A stretch of 64,000 nt of DNA from JARBUG01 sp035628915 (lineage in GTDB: Bacteria > Bacillota > Sulfobacillia > Symbiobacteriales > Symbiobacteriaceae). The notes beneath the pieces are model-generated. The model had not been told where the DNA came from. It worked only from the letters and a program-made list of their open reading frames with translations, and searched no databases. Where the stretch lies: the NCBI GenBank assembly GCA_035628915.1, contig DASPIW010000035.1, positions 20,659 to 84,658 on the forward strand. Reading direction: 5' to 3'. Within the stretch, counting starts at the first letter, position 1. Each line of letters begins with the position of its first letter. Shown piece after piece: positions 49,650 through 58,503 of this stretch. The position numbers were made by a program, and so were the translations under genes.

Positions 49650-50700
49650 TACGTCAGGCTCGCTGGCGGCACTTGGGGGGCTTTTTTCAACCCTGTTCTT
49701 GGGCGCCCTCCTGTCACAAGCAGCGGCGGGCCCCCTGAATGACCGGACCGGCCCCCGCCCAATGCTCCTGGGTGGGCTTACGCTGGTAGTGCTTGGGACC
49801 GCGGGAGTAGCTCTAAGCTCCAGCCTCTGGCTGACCTTTGCGTGCGCGGTTATCACCGGCCTTGGCTTTGGCACCGCGGTGGTCACCATCAACTTGCTGG
49901 TCGCGCAGTCGTTCCCAGGCAACAACGTGGCATTGCTCAATTTGGTCAACTTCTTCTTCGGGCTCGGCGCCGTTCTGGGGCCCGCCCTGGCCAGCCTGAC
50001 CATCCGTGCCGTGGACTCTGCCCTTCCGGCCCTCTGGGTGGGGATCGTTCTGGTGGCGATCGTACTTCCGTTCACGGGACGCCTCTCCAGCCGGGCGGCG
50101 AAAACCGGTCAGCTTCCACGGGACACCCTCGTCCACCTCGTCCGCTCGCCGCTGCTCTGGATCATGGGCGCCCTGCTGCTGTTCTACGTTGGCGCTGAAA
50201 ACGGGCTGGGTGCCTGGACGACTACCTACATGGAACGCACCACGCAAGCCAGCCCCGCTACCGGCGCCCTCGTTACGGCCGGGTTCTGGCTCGCCCTGAC
50301 GGCGGGCCGCATGTGCGCCACCCTGATCGGCTCGAGAATCGCACCTGGGCCGCTGCTTCTGGGTGCGCTTACAGGCGCCACGGCGGGCGGCATCATTGTG
50401 GCTGTGGGCACCGGATCGGCGCCGCTCGCCACCCTTGGCATTCTGATTCTTGGCTTCTGCTTCGGCCCGATTTTCCCAACCGCTCTGGCACTTGTCTCCG
50501 CCACTTTTCCGGAAGGAACGGGAACAGCCACCAGCGTCGTTGTGGCGCTCGGCGCCCTGGGCGGCATGATCTTCCCAGCCCTGCAGGGCTACGTTCAGGA
50601 GACCGTCGGCCCAGCCCCAGGCATGCTGATCATCACCCTGGGCGTTATGGTCATGCTGGCTCTCAGCGGCGGTTTCCGGTGGGTGGCACAAAGAGCATAG
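49650..50700 (+). pseudogene. MFS transporter, 3' fragment
   Basis: Continues in frame after the insertion: TSGSLAALGGLFSTLFLGALL, then DRTGPRPMLLGG (the loop 2-3 DRxGRR-like motif), and about ten more hydrophobic segments to a stop at 50700. No ribosome-binding site or start exists for this part alone. Resembles sugar or drug MFS carriers (FucP/permease-like). The divergent DeoR gene suggests a sugar substrate. Confidence 0.9.
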
Positions 50701-50705
50701 ACTGC

Positions 50706-50734
50706 GGCGCCGCGGGGACCATTCCCGCGGCGCC
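50706..50734 (+). terminator. GC hairpin after the MFS gene
   Basis: GGCGCCGCGGG pairs with CCCGCGGCGCC around a 7-base loop, without a following T-tract. Confidence 0.6.
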
Positions 50735-50745
50735 GAAATAAAAAG

Positions 50746-50779
50746 CGACCGGGGTGCTCAGCACACCCCGGTCGTCCTT
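50746..50779. terminator. Bidirectional terminator between rplQ and the MFS gene
   Basis: CGACCGGGGTG (50746-50756) pairs with CACCCCGGTCG (50764-50774). CCTTTTT follows on the plus strand and CTTTTTAT on the minus strand, so it ends both the ribosomal alpha operon and the MFS transcript. Confidence 0.9.
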
Positions 50780-50780
50780 T

Positions 50781-51125
50781 TTACACGAGCTCGAGAATCG
50801 CCATGGGAGCCGCATCGCCCTTACGGACGCCGGTCTTGATCACCCGGGTGTAACCGCCGTTGCGGTCCTTATACCGGGGGGCGATGTTCTCAAAGAGCTT
50901 CTTGACCACGGACTCATCATAAATGTAGGCCATGGCCTGCCGGCGAGCGTGCAGGTCACCCCGCTTGGCGAGGGTGATGAACTCGTCAGCGATCGACTTG
51001 ACCTCCTGGGCCTTGCCCTCGGTGGTCTCGATCTTCTCCTTGTCGAACAGGGCGGTGACGACGGCCCGGAAGAGAGCCTTACGGGCAGAGCTGTCACGGC
51101 CGAGCTTCTGGTAACCAAGAGCCAT
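50781..51125 (-). CDS. rplQ: Ribosomal protein L17
   Basis: 114 residues, the short bacterial form, with GYQKLGRDSSARKALFRAVVTALF and a C-terminal RKGDAAPMAILELV. Last gene of the alpha operon, followed at once by a terminator. In related Firmicutes ecfA1 comes next; here DeoR and the IS-split MFS gene intervene. Confidence 0.98.
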   Translation of the reverse strand: MALGYQKLGRDSSARKALFRAVVTALFDKEKIETTEGKAQEVKSIADEFITLAKRGDLHARRQAMAYIYDESVVKKLFENIAPRYKDRNGGYTRVIKTGVRKGDAAPMAILELV

Positions 51126-51185
51126 CTTTCATTCACCCCTGTCTTCTGAGGACGAAATTGGGGTCCCCAGCCACACCTGGTGGCG

Positions 51186-52133
51186 TTAGTCGTCAGACTC
51201 CCGTAGAGACAGGCCAATAGCGGCCAGCTTCTGCTTGACTTCCTCGAGGGACTTCTTGCCAAGGTTGCGGACTTTGATCATCTCTTCGTCCGACTTGGCG
51301 CAGAGTTCGGCCACGGTATTGATGCCGGCCCGCTTCAGGCAGTTGTAAGAACGCACGGAGAGGTCAAGCTCTTCGATGGTCATCTCCATCAGCTTGTTCC
51401 GGTCGTTCTCATCCTTCTCCTGCATGACCTCGATGGTATCCGCATCGTCGGTCAGGGAGAGGAACAGCTCGAGGTGCTCCTTGAGAATTTTGGCGCCCCA
51501 GGAGCAGGCCTCGTCGGGTTTGATCGTACCGTTAGTCCAAACCTCGAGAGTGAGCTTGTCGTAGTTGGTCCGGTTACCCACGCGGGTATGCTCGATGGTG
51601 TAGTTCACCCGACGGATCGGGCTGAAAATCGAGTCAATCGGAATCACACCGATCGGCATATCCGGGGTCTTGTTCTGGTCGGCGGGCACATAACCGCGCC
51701 CCTTGCCTACCGCAATCTCGGCGATGAGGCGGCCGCCCTTGTCCAGGGTGGCGATGTGCAGGTCCGGATTGAGGATCTCCACATCGGCGTCCGTATGAAT
51801 GTCCCCAGCCTTAACGACCCCTTCCCCTTCCGCCTCAATGCGGAGAGTCTTGGGCTCGTCGCTGTGCACCTTCAGCGAAAGCTGCTTGAGGTTGAGGATA
51901 ATGTCCGTAACGTCCTCCACCACCCCGGGGACGGTGGAGAACTCATGCAGCACGCCGTCGATCTTCACAGAGGTTACTGCGGCCCCCGGCAGGGACGAGA
52001 GCAGGATACGCCGCAGCGAGTTACCAAGGGTGATGCCGTAGCCACGCTCGAGGGGCTCAACCACGAACTTGCCGTAGCTGTTGTCCTCGGCCAGCTCCAC
52101 GCATTCAATCTTTGGCTTTTCCATTCCGATCAT
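51186..52133 (-). CDS. rpoA: RNA polymerase alpha subunit
   Basis: 315 residues, normal length, from the ATG at 52133 (GGGGGTATCTACAGA upstream); starts MIGMEKPKIECVE like Bacillus RpoA. The N-terminal assembly domain (LERGYGITLGNSLRRILLSSLPGAAVTSVKI) and the C-terminal domain (ELDLSVRSYNCLKRAGINTVAEL, ending in RNLGKKSLEEV) are complete. The gene is between rpsD and rplQ. Confidence 0.98.
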   Translation of the reverse strand: MIGMEKPKIECVELAEDNSYGKFVVEPLERGYGITLGNSLRRILLSSLPGAAVTSVKIDGVLHEFSTVPGVVEDVTDIILNLKQLSLKVHSDEPKTLRIEAEGEGVVKAGDIHTDADVEILNPDLHIATLDKGGRLIAEIAVGKGRGYVPADQNKTPDMPIGVIPIDSIFSPIRRVNYTIEHTRVGNRTNYDKLTLEVWTNGTIKPDEACSWGAKILKEHLELFLSLTDDADTIEVMQEKDENDRNKLMEMTIEELDLSVRSYNCLKRAGINTVAELCAKSDEEMIKVRNLGKKSLEEVKQKLAAIGLSLRESDD

Positions 52134-52215
52134 TCTGTAGATACCCCCAATTCCCTGTCTCCGCTCAAATTGAGCGCCCTACGCCGCCGATAAAAGACCC
52201 TGTTCAAGCAGGCAA

Positions 52216-52839
52216 TTACCGGGAGTACAGCTCGACGATGAGGTGCTCCTGGACGGGGGCGTCGATCTCTTCCCGGGTAGGCATGCGAAGGACCGTGCCA
52301 CGCAGAGCTTCGGCCTCAACGGTCAGCCATGCCGGAATCGTCCGAGTGCCCGCCACCACGAGCTCCTTCACCCGCTTGTGATCGCGGGAGCCTTCCCGGA
52401 GGGCGATGACATCGCCTTCACGGACGAGGTAGGAGGGAATGTTGACTTTGCGGCCGTTGACCTCGATGTGGGAATGCTTCACGACCTGCCGGGCTTCCGA
52501 CCGGCTGGCGGCAAAGCCCATGCGGTAGACGATGTTGTCGAGGCGGCGCTCCAGGGTCTGGAGCAGAATCTCGCCGGTAACGCCCTTCTTGCGGGCGGCC
52601 AGATCGAAGTACCGCTCGAACTGGTTCTCAAGCACGCCATAGAAACGGCGGGCCTTCTGCTTCTCACGGAGCTGGATACCATACTCGGACATCTTGCGGC
52701 GGGAAGCGCCATGCTGGCCGGGCGGGGTCTGCCGCTTCACGACCGGGCACTTGTCGGAGTAGCACTTCTCACCCTTGAGATATAGCTTAACGCCCTCCCG
52801 GCGGCAAAGCCGGCAGACTGCGTCGGTGTAACGCGCCAT
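52216..52839 (-). CDS. rpsD: Ribosomal protein S4, zinc-binding form
   Basis: 207 residues. Near the N-terminus Cys9, Cys12, Cys26 and Cys31 form the zinc site of C+ type S4; many bacteria have a second, cysteine-free S4. The S4 RNA-binding domain (LDNIVYRMGFAASRSEARQVVKHSHIEVNG) is clear. It sits in the alpha operon between rpsK and rpoA; a CGCTCAAATTGAGCG palindrome (52169-52183) lies in the gap after it. Confidence 0.98.
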   Translation of the reverse strand: MARYTDAVCRLCRREGVKLYLKGEKCYSDKCPVVKRQTPPGQHGASRRKMSEYGIQLREKQKARRFYGVLENQFERYFDLAARKKGVTGEILLQTLERRLDNIVYRMGFAASRSEARQVVKHSHIEVNGRKVNIPSYLVREGDVIALREGSRDHKRVKELVVAGTRTIPAWLTVEAEALRGTVLRMPTREEIDAPVQEHLIVELYSR

Positions 52840-52859
52840 TTGTTAAGTGTCCCCTCCTT

Positions 52860-53249
52860 CTACACGCGGCGCCGCTTCGGCGGGCGGCAACCATTATGAG
52901 GGATAGGAGTGACGTCCTTAATGGTCGTCACTTCCAGGCCCGCGGCCTGCAGCTGACGGATGGCAGCCTCACGGCCGCTGCCGGGGCCCTTCACGTACAC
53001 CTCTACCTCGCGGAGACCATGCTCCATAGCGGCCTTGGCAGCAGCCTCGGCGGCCATCTGAGAGGCGAAGGGGGTGGACTTACGGGAACCCTTGAAGCCC
53101 ATGCCACCGGAGGTGGCCCAGGACAGGGCGTTGCCCTGCGTATCGGTGATGGTGACGATTGTGTTGTTGAAGGAGCTACGGATATGGGCCACGCCCTTAT
53201 CTACGTGCTTACGCTCCTTCCGCTTCGTGCGAACAGCGCGCTTGGCCAT
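52860..53249 (-). CDS. rpsK: Ribosomal protein S11
   Basis: 129 residues with IRSSFNNTIVTITDTQGNALSWAT and the C-terminal DVTPIPHNGCRPPKRRRV, diagnostic. It lines the platform of the 30S subunit, contacting 16S rRNA. Follows rpsM by 16 bp. Confidence 0.99.
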   Translation of the reverse strand: MAKRAVRTKRKERKHVDKGVAHIRSSFNNTIVTITDTQGNALSWATSGGMGFKGSRKSTPFASQMAAEAAAKAAMEHGLREVEVYVKGPGSGREAAIRQLQAAGLEVTTIKDVTPIPHNGCRPPKRRRV

Positions 53250-53265
53250 TTAGACGTGTCCCTCC

Positions 53266-53643
<378 letters not shown>

Positions 53644-53971
53644 GCTTAGGTAATACCCTCCTCAAATGCAACATGGTTCGATAGGGAAAGCGGATGCATG
53701 ACCCGTCTCAAACAACCAGTCTTCCGTGAGAAGTTGACCAGGGAGAAGGACCTGGTCAACCAGCCGCCTCACGCCAGACGGCGCCGAGTTCCAGCACCGG
53801 CTTTGCACGCCTCCCGGCAGTGTCCGGTGCCTCGAGCCCATGCGGGTAAGCCGGGACCTCCCCCTTTCAGGATGAGAGCGCCGGCCCAAAACCAGCCAAA
53901 CTTTCTGCCTTTCGGTGTCTGGCGTTGCCAGCCACCTGTCGGCGGCAGACCGACTTTCGGTCGACTGCGGC
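53644..53971 (-). other. Long structured gap between rpmJ and rpsM
   Basis: 328 bases without a convincing gene in a tightly packed operon. On the minus strand it can form GTTGACCAGG/CCTGGTCAAC (53737-53762), and a GTGGCTGGC/GCCAGACAC hairpin near 53920-53940. None ends in a T-tract. It may hold a regulatory leader for the rpsM-rpsK-rpsD-rpoA-rplQ part, a processing site or an internal promoter. Short open frames here have no recognisable product. Confidence 0.5.
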
Positions 53972-54085
53972 CTAGCCCTGCTTCTGCTTGTGCTTGGGGT
54001 TCTCGCAGATCACCATGACATTCCCATGCCGCTTGATGACCTTGCACTTTTCACAGATCGGTTTCACAGACGGACGCACCTTCAC
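53972..54085 (-). CDS. rpmJ: Ribosomal protein L36
   Basis: 37 residues, from a GTG at 54085 with GGAGGGGCTGCTC upstream: MKVRPSVKPICEKCKVIKRH to the end KHKQKQG. Cys11, Cys14, Cys27 and His32 form the zinc ribbon, so this is the C+ type. It follows infA by 160 bp. Confidence 0.97.
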   Translation of the reverse strand: MKVRPSVKPICEKCKVIKRHGNVMVICENPKHKQKQG

Positions 54086-54245
54086 GAGCAGCCCCTCCTC
54101 TCTTCAGCGCTCGCGAACACTACCGAGTTCGGCGTGTTGCGCAGGGATTTCGGTCAATGTATGCTAAAGGCCACAAAGGTAACAAACCACAAGGCGCCCG
54201 GCAGAGTCCCGGCCGCCTTCCATGAAGTGGTCCGTACACCTTCGC

Positions 54246-54464
54246 CTACTTGAACCGGTATACAATTCTACCACGAGTCAGGTCATATGGCGAGAGTTCA
54301 ATTGTAACTCTGTCGCCAGGCAAAATACGGATGAAGTTCATCCGGATCTTGCCGGACACGTGAGCGAGAATTTTGTGGCCGTTGGCCAGCTCCACCCTGA
54401 ACATGGCGTTCGGGAGCGGCTCGATCACAGTGCCTTCCAGCTCGATGACGTCGTCTTTAGACAT
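54246..54464 (-). CDS. infA: Translation initiation factor IF-1
   Basis: 72 residues, an S1-like OB fold: KDDVIELEGTVIEPLPNAMFRVEL and LSPYDLTRGRIVYRFK at the end. It binds the A site of the 30S subunit during initiation. Located between the KOW gene and rpmJ, as in Firmicutes. Confidence 0.98.
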   Translation of the reverse strand: MSKDDVIELEGTVIEPLPNAMFRVELANGHKILAHVSGKIRMNFIRILPGDRVTIELSPYDLTRGRIVYRFK

Positions 54465-54473
54465 AGTGCCGAC

Positions 54474-54764
54474 CTAGACCTCCTCCATTACTCTCGATGG
54501 CCAGGCATCCAGCGCCTTCATGACGTCCACATCAGAGACCCTGTCGCCTCGCTCGAGCCGAAGAGCCAGGTTGGCATCTACCCAGCCGAGCACCTCCAGG
54601 TGGCGCCGGTTTTTGAACTTCGGTCGATCCACGGTCCGATGCCGGCCGTCCATAACCGCCATCCGCCGCTCGTCCACCTGTCGAAGGACGACGTAGCTGG
54701 TCCCCTGATCTCGTCCGGCCAGGGAGCGGACAATGGCTCCAGGCCGCACTCCAGGATACTCCAC
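54474..54764 (-). CDS. KOW-domain RNA-binding protein
   Basis: 96 residues from a GTG at 54764 with GGAGGTGCGCCCGG upstream. A KOW-like start (PGAIVRSLAGRDQGTSYVVLRQVDERRMAVMDG) resembles archaeal L14e-type proteins. In Firmicutes a gene of this type lies between map and infA. It probably binds ribosomal RNA; the function is not established to my knowledge. Confidence 0.88.
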   Translation of the reverse strand: MEYPGVRPGAIVRSLAGRDQGTSYVVLRQVDERRMAVMDGRHRTVDRPKFKNRRHLEVLGWVDANLALRLERGDRVSDVDVMKALDAWPSRVMEEV

Positions 54765-54893
54765 CCGGGCGCACCTCCGCGCGAATTGCCGGACTCCGCT
54801 TTTCCCTCGAAAAGCCCAATACCGCTATTATACCACAAAACTTGCCCTGTATTCCTTAGAAAGTGGAGCTTTTTCCTCCGCCGGGAGTAACCT

Positions 54894-55640
54894 TCATGGC
54901 CTGGTAAGGACCATTGGCCCGCTGTTGGTAATCGCGATCGTGTGCTCAAAGTGAGCGGAATAGCGCCGGTCCGTAGTGATCACGGTCCACTTGTCCGCCA
55001 GCACTTTCACTTCCCAGGTGCCGGCGTTGACCATCGGCTCAATGGCCACCACCATACCGGGGCGCAGTTCCTTTCCGGTTCCCGGGACTCCGAAGTTCGG
55101 AACCTGTGGGTCTTCATGCATGCTGGCACCGATTCCGTGCCCCACGAAGTCCCGCACGACGCCAAAGCCGTGCGATTCCACGTAAGACTGTACGGCGTGG
55201 CCAATGTCTCCCAGCCGTTTGCCAGGGTAGCATTGTTCGATGGCTTTTTCAAGCGAGGTACGAGTGACATCCAGCAGCCGCAGGGCTTCCGGGTCCACCT
55301 TGCCCACTGGGTGGGTGTAGGCGGAGTCACCTACGTACCCCTTATAGGTAACGCCCAGGTCAATGGCGATGATGTCGCCCTCCTGCAGGCGCCTTTTTCC
55401 CGGTATGCCATGGACCACTTCTTCGTTTACCGACGCGCAGATCGATGCCGGAAAGCCATGGTACCCTTTGAACGTTGGGATACCGCCCGCTTTCCTGATG
55501 AGCGCTTCGGCCAGGGCGTCAAGTTCACCCGTGGTCACGCCCGGAGCAACCGCTCTGGCCAGCTCCTGATGGACCTCGTAAACGATCAGCCCGGCTTCTC
55601 TCATCAGCTCAATCTCACGCGCGGACTTGAGAATGATCAT
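54894..55640 (-). CDS. map: Methionine aminopeptidase type I
   Basis: 248 residues. The metal ligands are visible in IIAIDLGV, GDSAYTH, HGIGASMHEDP (catalytic His), AIEPMV and FEHTIAIT. It removes the initiator methionine from new proteins. ATGA overlap with the adk stop. No N-terminal zinc-finger extension, as for type Ia. Confidence 0.98.
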   Translation of the reverse strand: MIILKSAREIELMREAGLIVYEVHQELARAVAPGVTTGELDALAEALIRKAGGIPTFKGYHGFPASICASVNEEVVHGIPGKRRLQEGDIIAIDLGVTYKGYVGDSAYTHPVGKVDPEALRLLDVTRTSLEKAIEQCYPGKRLGDIGHAVQSYVESHGFGVVRDFVGHGIGASMHEDPQVPNFGVPGTGKELRPGMVVAIEPMVNAGTWEVKVLADKWTVITTDRRYSAHFEHTIAITNSGPMVLTRP

Positions 55641-56287
55641 TTGGCTCCAACCACCGCTTCCTTGATCGCTGCTGTCACCTGTTCCATGGACTGGTCGCCG
55701 TCGACAGTACGGACGATGCCCTTGTTCCGGTAGAATGAGAGCACATCGGCGGTCTTGTCGTGGTATTCCTTGAGGCGAATGGTGACCATGCCGGCCGTGT
55801 CGTCACTGCGCTGATACAGTTCCCCGCCGCACCTGTCACAGACGCCGGGAACCTTGGGCGGGTTGAACTTGACATGGAAGGTAGCACCGCAGTTGCGGCA
55901 CACCCGCCGGCCTTCGGCACGCTCCACGAGGAGGAATTCCGGAATCTCAATCATGACAACGCCGTCCAGGTGCAGCCCAAGCTCGTCAAGCATGTCGGCC
56001 AGCGAGACGGCCTGGCTGGTAGTCCGAGGGTATCCGTCAAGAATGAAGCCTTTTCTGCAATCATCCTGGGATAGACGGTCTTTCACCATTGCGTTGGTGA
56101 CGTCGTCCGGGACGTACTTGCCGGCGTCCACGTACTCCTTGGCGAGCTTCCCCAGGGGAGTCCCCTGAGCCATGTTGCCACGGAAAATGTCGCCGGTAGA
56201 TATGTGCGGAATGGCCTCGGACTGCGCAAGGCGTGCTGCCTGCGTCCCTTTGCCGGCTCCCGGGGGACCCATCAGGATGATGTGCAT
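55637..56287 (-). CDS. adk: Adenylate kinase, zinc-lid type
   Basis: 216 residues. P-loop GPPGAGKGT, LID domain with the zinc cysteines CRNC and CDRC, and DGYPRTTSQA. It interconverts ATP+AMP and 2 ADP. The Cys4 lid is typical of Gram-positive and thermophile enzymes. A long hairpin at 56321-56368 precedes it. Confidence 0.98.
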   Translation of the reverse strand: MHIILMGPPGAGKGTQAARLAQSEAIPHISTGDIFRGNMAQGTPLGKLAKEYVDAGKYVPDDVTNAMVKDRLSQDDCRKGFILDGYPRTTSQAVSLADMLDELGLHLDGVVMIEIPEFLLVERAEGRRVCRNCGATFHVKFNPPKVPGVCDRCGGELYQRSDDTAGMVTIRLKEYHDKTADVLSFYRNKGIVRTVDGDQSMEQVTAAIKEAVVGAK

Positions 56288-56320
56288 GCTCCAACCTCCA
56301 TAATGGGGGAACGCTAGGCG

Positions 56321-56368
56321 TTCGCGAGGACCGGAACACCCTGGTCGGGTGGACCGGTCCTCTGCGAA
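56321..56368 (-). other. Hairpin between secY and adk
   Basis: TTCGCGAGGACCGG pairs with CCGGTCCTCTGCGAA, with an inner CCC/GGG pair. There is no T-tract, so it is not a typical terminator. Confidence 0.6.
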
Positions 56369-56381
56369 ACACCTGCAAAGC

Positions 56382-57662
56382 CTACGACCGCATGAAGCCC
56401 TGGTAGTGCCGCATCACCAGCTGAGCTTCGATCTGCTTCATCGTGTCCAGACCAACGCCGACCACAATCAGCAGCGCAGTGCCGCCGATGTATGCCTGCT
56501 GGATCTGGGTGAGAGTGATGAGTGCCATCGGCAGAATGGTCAGAGCCGCCAGGAAGAGGGATCCGACCAGGGTCAAGCGCTCAGAGATGCGAGCCAGATA
56601 GTCGGCGGTGGGCTTGCCGGGACGATAGCCCGGCACGAAGCCACCGTTTTTCTTCATGTTGTCTGCAATCTCGGTGGGGTTGAAGGTCACAGCGGTGTAG
56701 AAGTACGTGAAGAAGATGATGAACAAGGCGTCGAGAACCCAGAACCACCAATTGCTCCAACTCAGGTAGTTGTTAACGAACTGGTAGAACCAGGATGTGT
56801 TCGGCATCCAGGACGCAATCGTCTGCGGCAGACCGATCAGGGACTGGGCGAAAATGATGGGAATCACGCCCGCCTGGTTGATCTTCATGGGCAGATGAGT
56901 GCGCTGGCCACCATAGACACGCTTGCCGACAACCCGCTTCGCATACTCCACAGGGATCTTCCGGACGCCTTCGGTGATCAGGATAACGCAGGCGACGACC
57001 ACCACGGCGAGAATCCCAATCAAGGCGACCGAGAAGATGCTGATGACACCGGCACGGAGCATCTCGAACAGGGACTGGATCGTGGACGGGACACGGGCCA
57101 CGATGCCCGCGAAGATGATCAGCGAAATGCCATTGCCGATGCCTTTCTCGGTAATCATCTCACCGAGCCACATCAGGAAAGCAGTGCCAGCGGTAAGGCT
57201 GATCATGATTACGATCAGCGTCCACACACTGCCGTCGTTAATGAAGGCGCCGGAACGCATCAGGTAGAACCCCGTACCGAAGGCCTGAACCAGACCGAGC
57301 ACCACCGTGCCGTAGCGGGTGTACTGCTGGATCTTCTTGCGGCCTTCCTCGCCTTCCTTTTGCATCTCCTCCAGCCGCGGGATCACAATGGTGAGGAGCT
57401 GCATGATGATCGACGAGTTGATGTACGGCGTGACGCTCATCGCAAAGATCGCGAGGTTCTTAAAGGCACCGCCGGAGAACAGGTCGACCAGCCCAAGTAA
57501 GCCACCCTGGCCAAGGAGGCGCTGTACGACGTCGAGCTTGACGCCCGGCACGGGGATATGAGAACCCAGGCGCAGGACGGCAAGCATCAACAAAGTAAAC
57601 AGCAGCCGATTCCGCAGACCAGGTAGGCGCATCGAATTGCGCAGCGACTCCAGCATCGCCAT
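56382..57662 (-). CDS. secY: Preprotein translocase subunit SecY
   Basis: 426 residues with about ten transmembrane helices. Conserved pieces include LRLGSHIPVPG, NSSIIMQLLTIV and GFVPGYRPGKPTADYL. It forms the SecYEG channel for protein export. Starts 6 bp after the rplO stop. Confidence 0.98.
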   Translation of the reverse strand: MAMLESLRNSMRLPGLRNRLLFTLLMLAVLRLGSHIPVPGVKLDVVQRLLGQGGLLGLVDLFSGGAFKNLAIFAMSVTPYINSSIIMQLLTIVIPRLEEMQKEGEEGRKKIQQYTRYGTVVLGLVQAFGTGFYLMRSGAFINDGSVWTLIVIMISLTAGTAFLMWLGEMITEKGIGNGISLIIFAGIVARVPSTIQSLFEMLRAGVISIFSVALIGILAVVVVACVILITEGVRKIPVEYAKRVVGKRVYGGQRTHLPMKINQAGVIPIIFAQSLIGLPQTIASWMPNTSWFYQFVNNYLSWSNWWFWVLDALFIIFFTYFYTAVTFNPTEIADNMKKNGGFVPGYRPGKPTADYLARISERLTLVGSLFLAALTILPMALITLTQIQQAYIGGTALLIVVGVGLDTMKQIEAQLVMRHYQGFMRS

Positions 57663-57667
57663 GGCTG

Positions 57668-58135
57668 TTACTTCACCTCTTCGGTGGCTTCTCCGAGAAC
57701 CTCGACTTTGCCGCCAGCGGCCTCGATCTTCTGTTTGGCGGATTCGCTCACCTGATGGGCCCGAACGGTCAGGGCCTTGGTGATCTCACCCATGCCGAGG
57801 ATTTTGACACCATTGGTGGCGCCCTTGCACACCCGAGATTCCTCGAGCAGTTCCGGGGTCACCACGGTGCCGGCCTCGAACACGTCGAGGGCTTCCACGT
57901 TTACAGGGAGATACCGGACGCGGAAGGGCTCGTTGGAGAACCCGCGCTTCGGCATCTTGCGGAGCAGGCTCGTCTGGCCGCCTTCGAAGCCAGGACGGAC
58001 ACCGCCGCCGGCCCGGGCGTTCTGACCCTTGTGGCCCTTGCCCGAGGTCTTGCCAAGGCCAGAGCCGATACCACGACCCAGGCGCTTGCGCTCCTTCTTT
58101 GCGCCGGGATTCGGGGCAAGCTCATGCAGTTTCAT
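57668..58135 (-). CDS. rplO: Ribosomal protein L15
   Basis: 155 residues: MKLHELAPNPGAKKERKRLGRGIGSGLGKTSGKGHKGQ at the start (read in part), and the C-terminal AKQKIEAAGGKVEV. It binds the 23S rRNA core. A strong hairpin lies in the gap to rpmD. Confidence 0.98.
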   Translation of the reverse strand: MKLHELAPNPGAKKERKRLGRGIGSGLGKTSGKGHKGQNARAGGGVRPGFEGGQTSLLRKMPKRGFSNEPFRVRYLPVNVEALDVFEAGTVVTPELLEESRVCKGATNGVKILGMGEITKALTVRAHQVSESAKQKIEAAGGKVEVLGEATEEVK

Positions 58136-58170
58136 CTGTCTGTCACCTCGATTTCTGTTGGGGTCTTGTG

Positions 58171-58196
58171 GGCGCCGAGTTTTCGGGCTCGGCGCC
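58171..58196 (-). other. Hairpin between rpmD and rplO
   Basis: GGCGCCGAG (58171-58179) pairs perfectly with CTCGGCGCC (58188-58196) around 8 bases. No T-tract; intercistronic. Confidence 0.65.
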
Positions 58197-58236
58197 TCTC
58201 TTTACAGGAGTCACCAGACCCCCGGTTCAGTTCAGA

Positions 58237-58419
58237 CTAGGCCTCTTTTACCTCGACAAGGTGGGCCACTTTCGTGATCATGCCACGGATGGCTTCGTTG
58301 TCAGGCTGCTCCACGGAAGAGTTGGTCTTCCGTAGGCCCAGGGCCTCACAGGTGGCGATCTGCCGCTTATCCTTGCCGGCTAGACCGCGCTTCAGGGTGA
58401 TAATCAGCTTGCCAGCCAC
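58237..58419 (-). CDS. rpmD: Ribosomal protein L30
   Basis: 60 residues, from a GTG: AGKLIITLKRGLAGKDKRQIATCEALGLRK, then the conserved NSSVEQPDNEAIRGMITKVAHLV. Located between rpsE and rplO. Confidence 0.98.
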   Translation of the reverse strand: MAGKLIITLKRGLAGKDKRQIATCEALGLRKTNSSVEQPDNEAIRGMITKVAHLVEVKEA

Positions 58420-58468
58420 GTCTGTTTCCCTCCACTTCTCAGGCGCTGAGGCGCCTTTCTCGTGCCCC

Positions 58469-58498
58469 GCATGACATCGCTGCGAAGCAGCGTCATGC
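58469..58498 (-). other. Hairpin between rpsE and rpmD
   Basis: GCATGAC and TGCTTCGCAG-type inner arms pair (GCATGAC at 58469-58475 with GTCATGC at 58492-58498, inner CGCTGC/GCAGCG). It occupies most of the 84-base gap and lacks a T-tract. Confidence 0.6.
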
Positions 58499-58503
58499 TA
58501 GGC

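Noticed and set aside
53662..54018. Short open frames in the rpmJ-rpsM gap
   Set aside because: No ribosome-binding site, no recognisable product, and basic low-complexity sequence.
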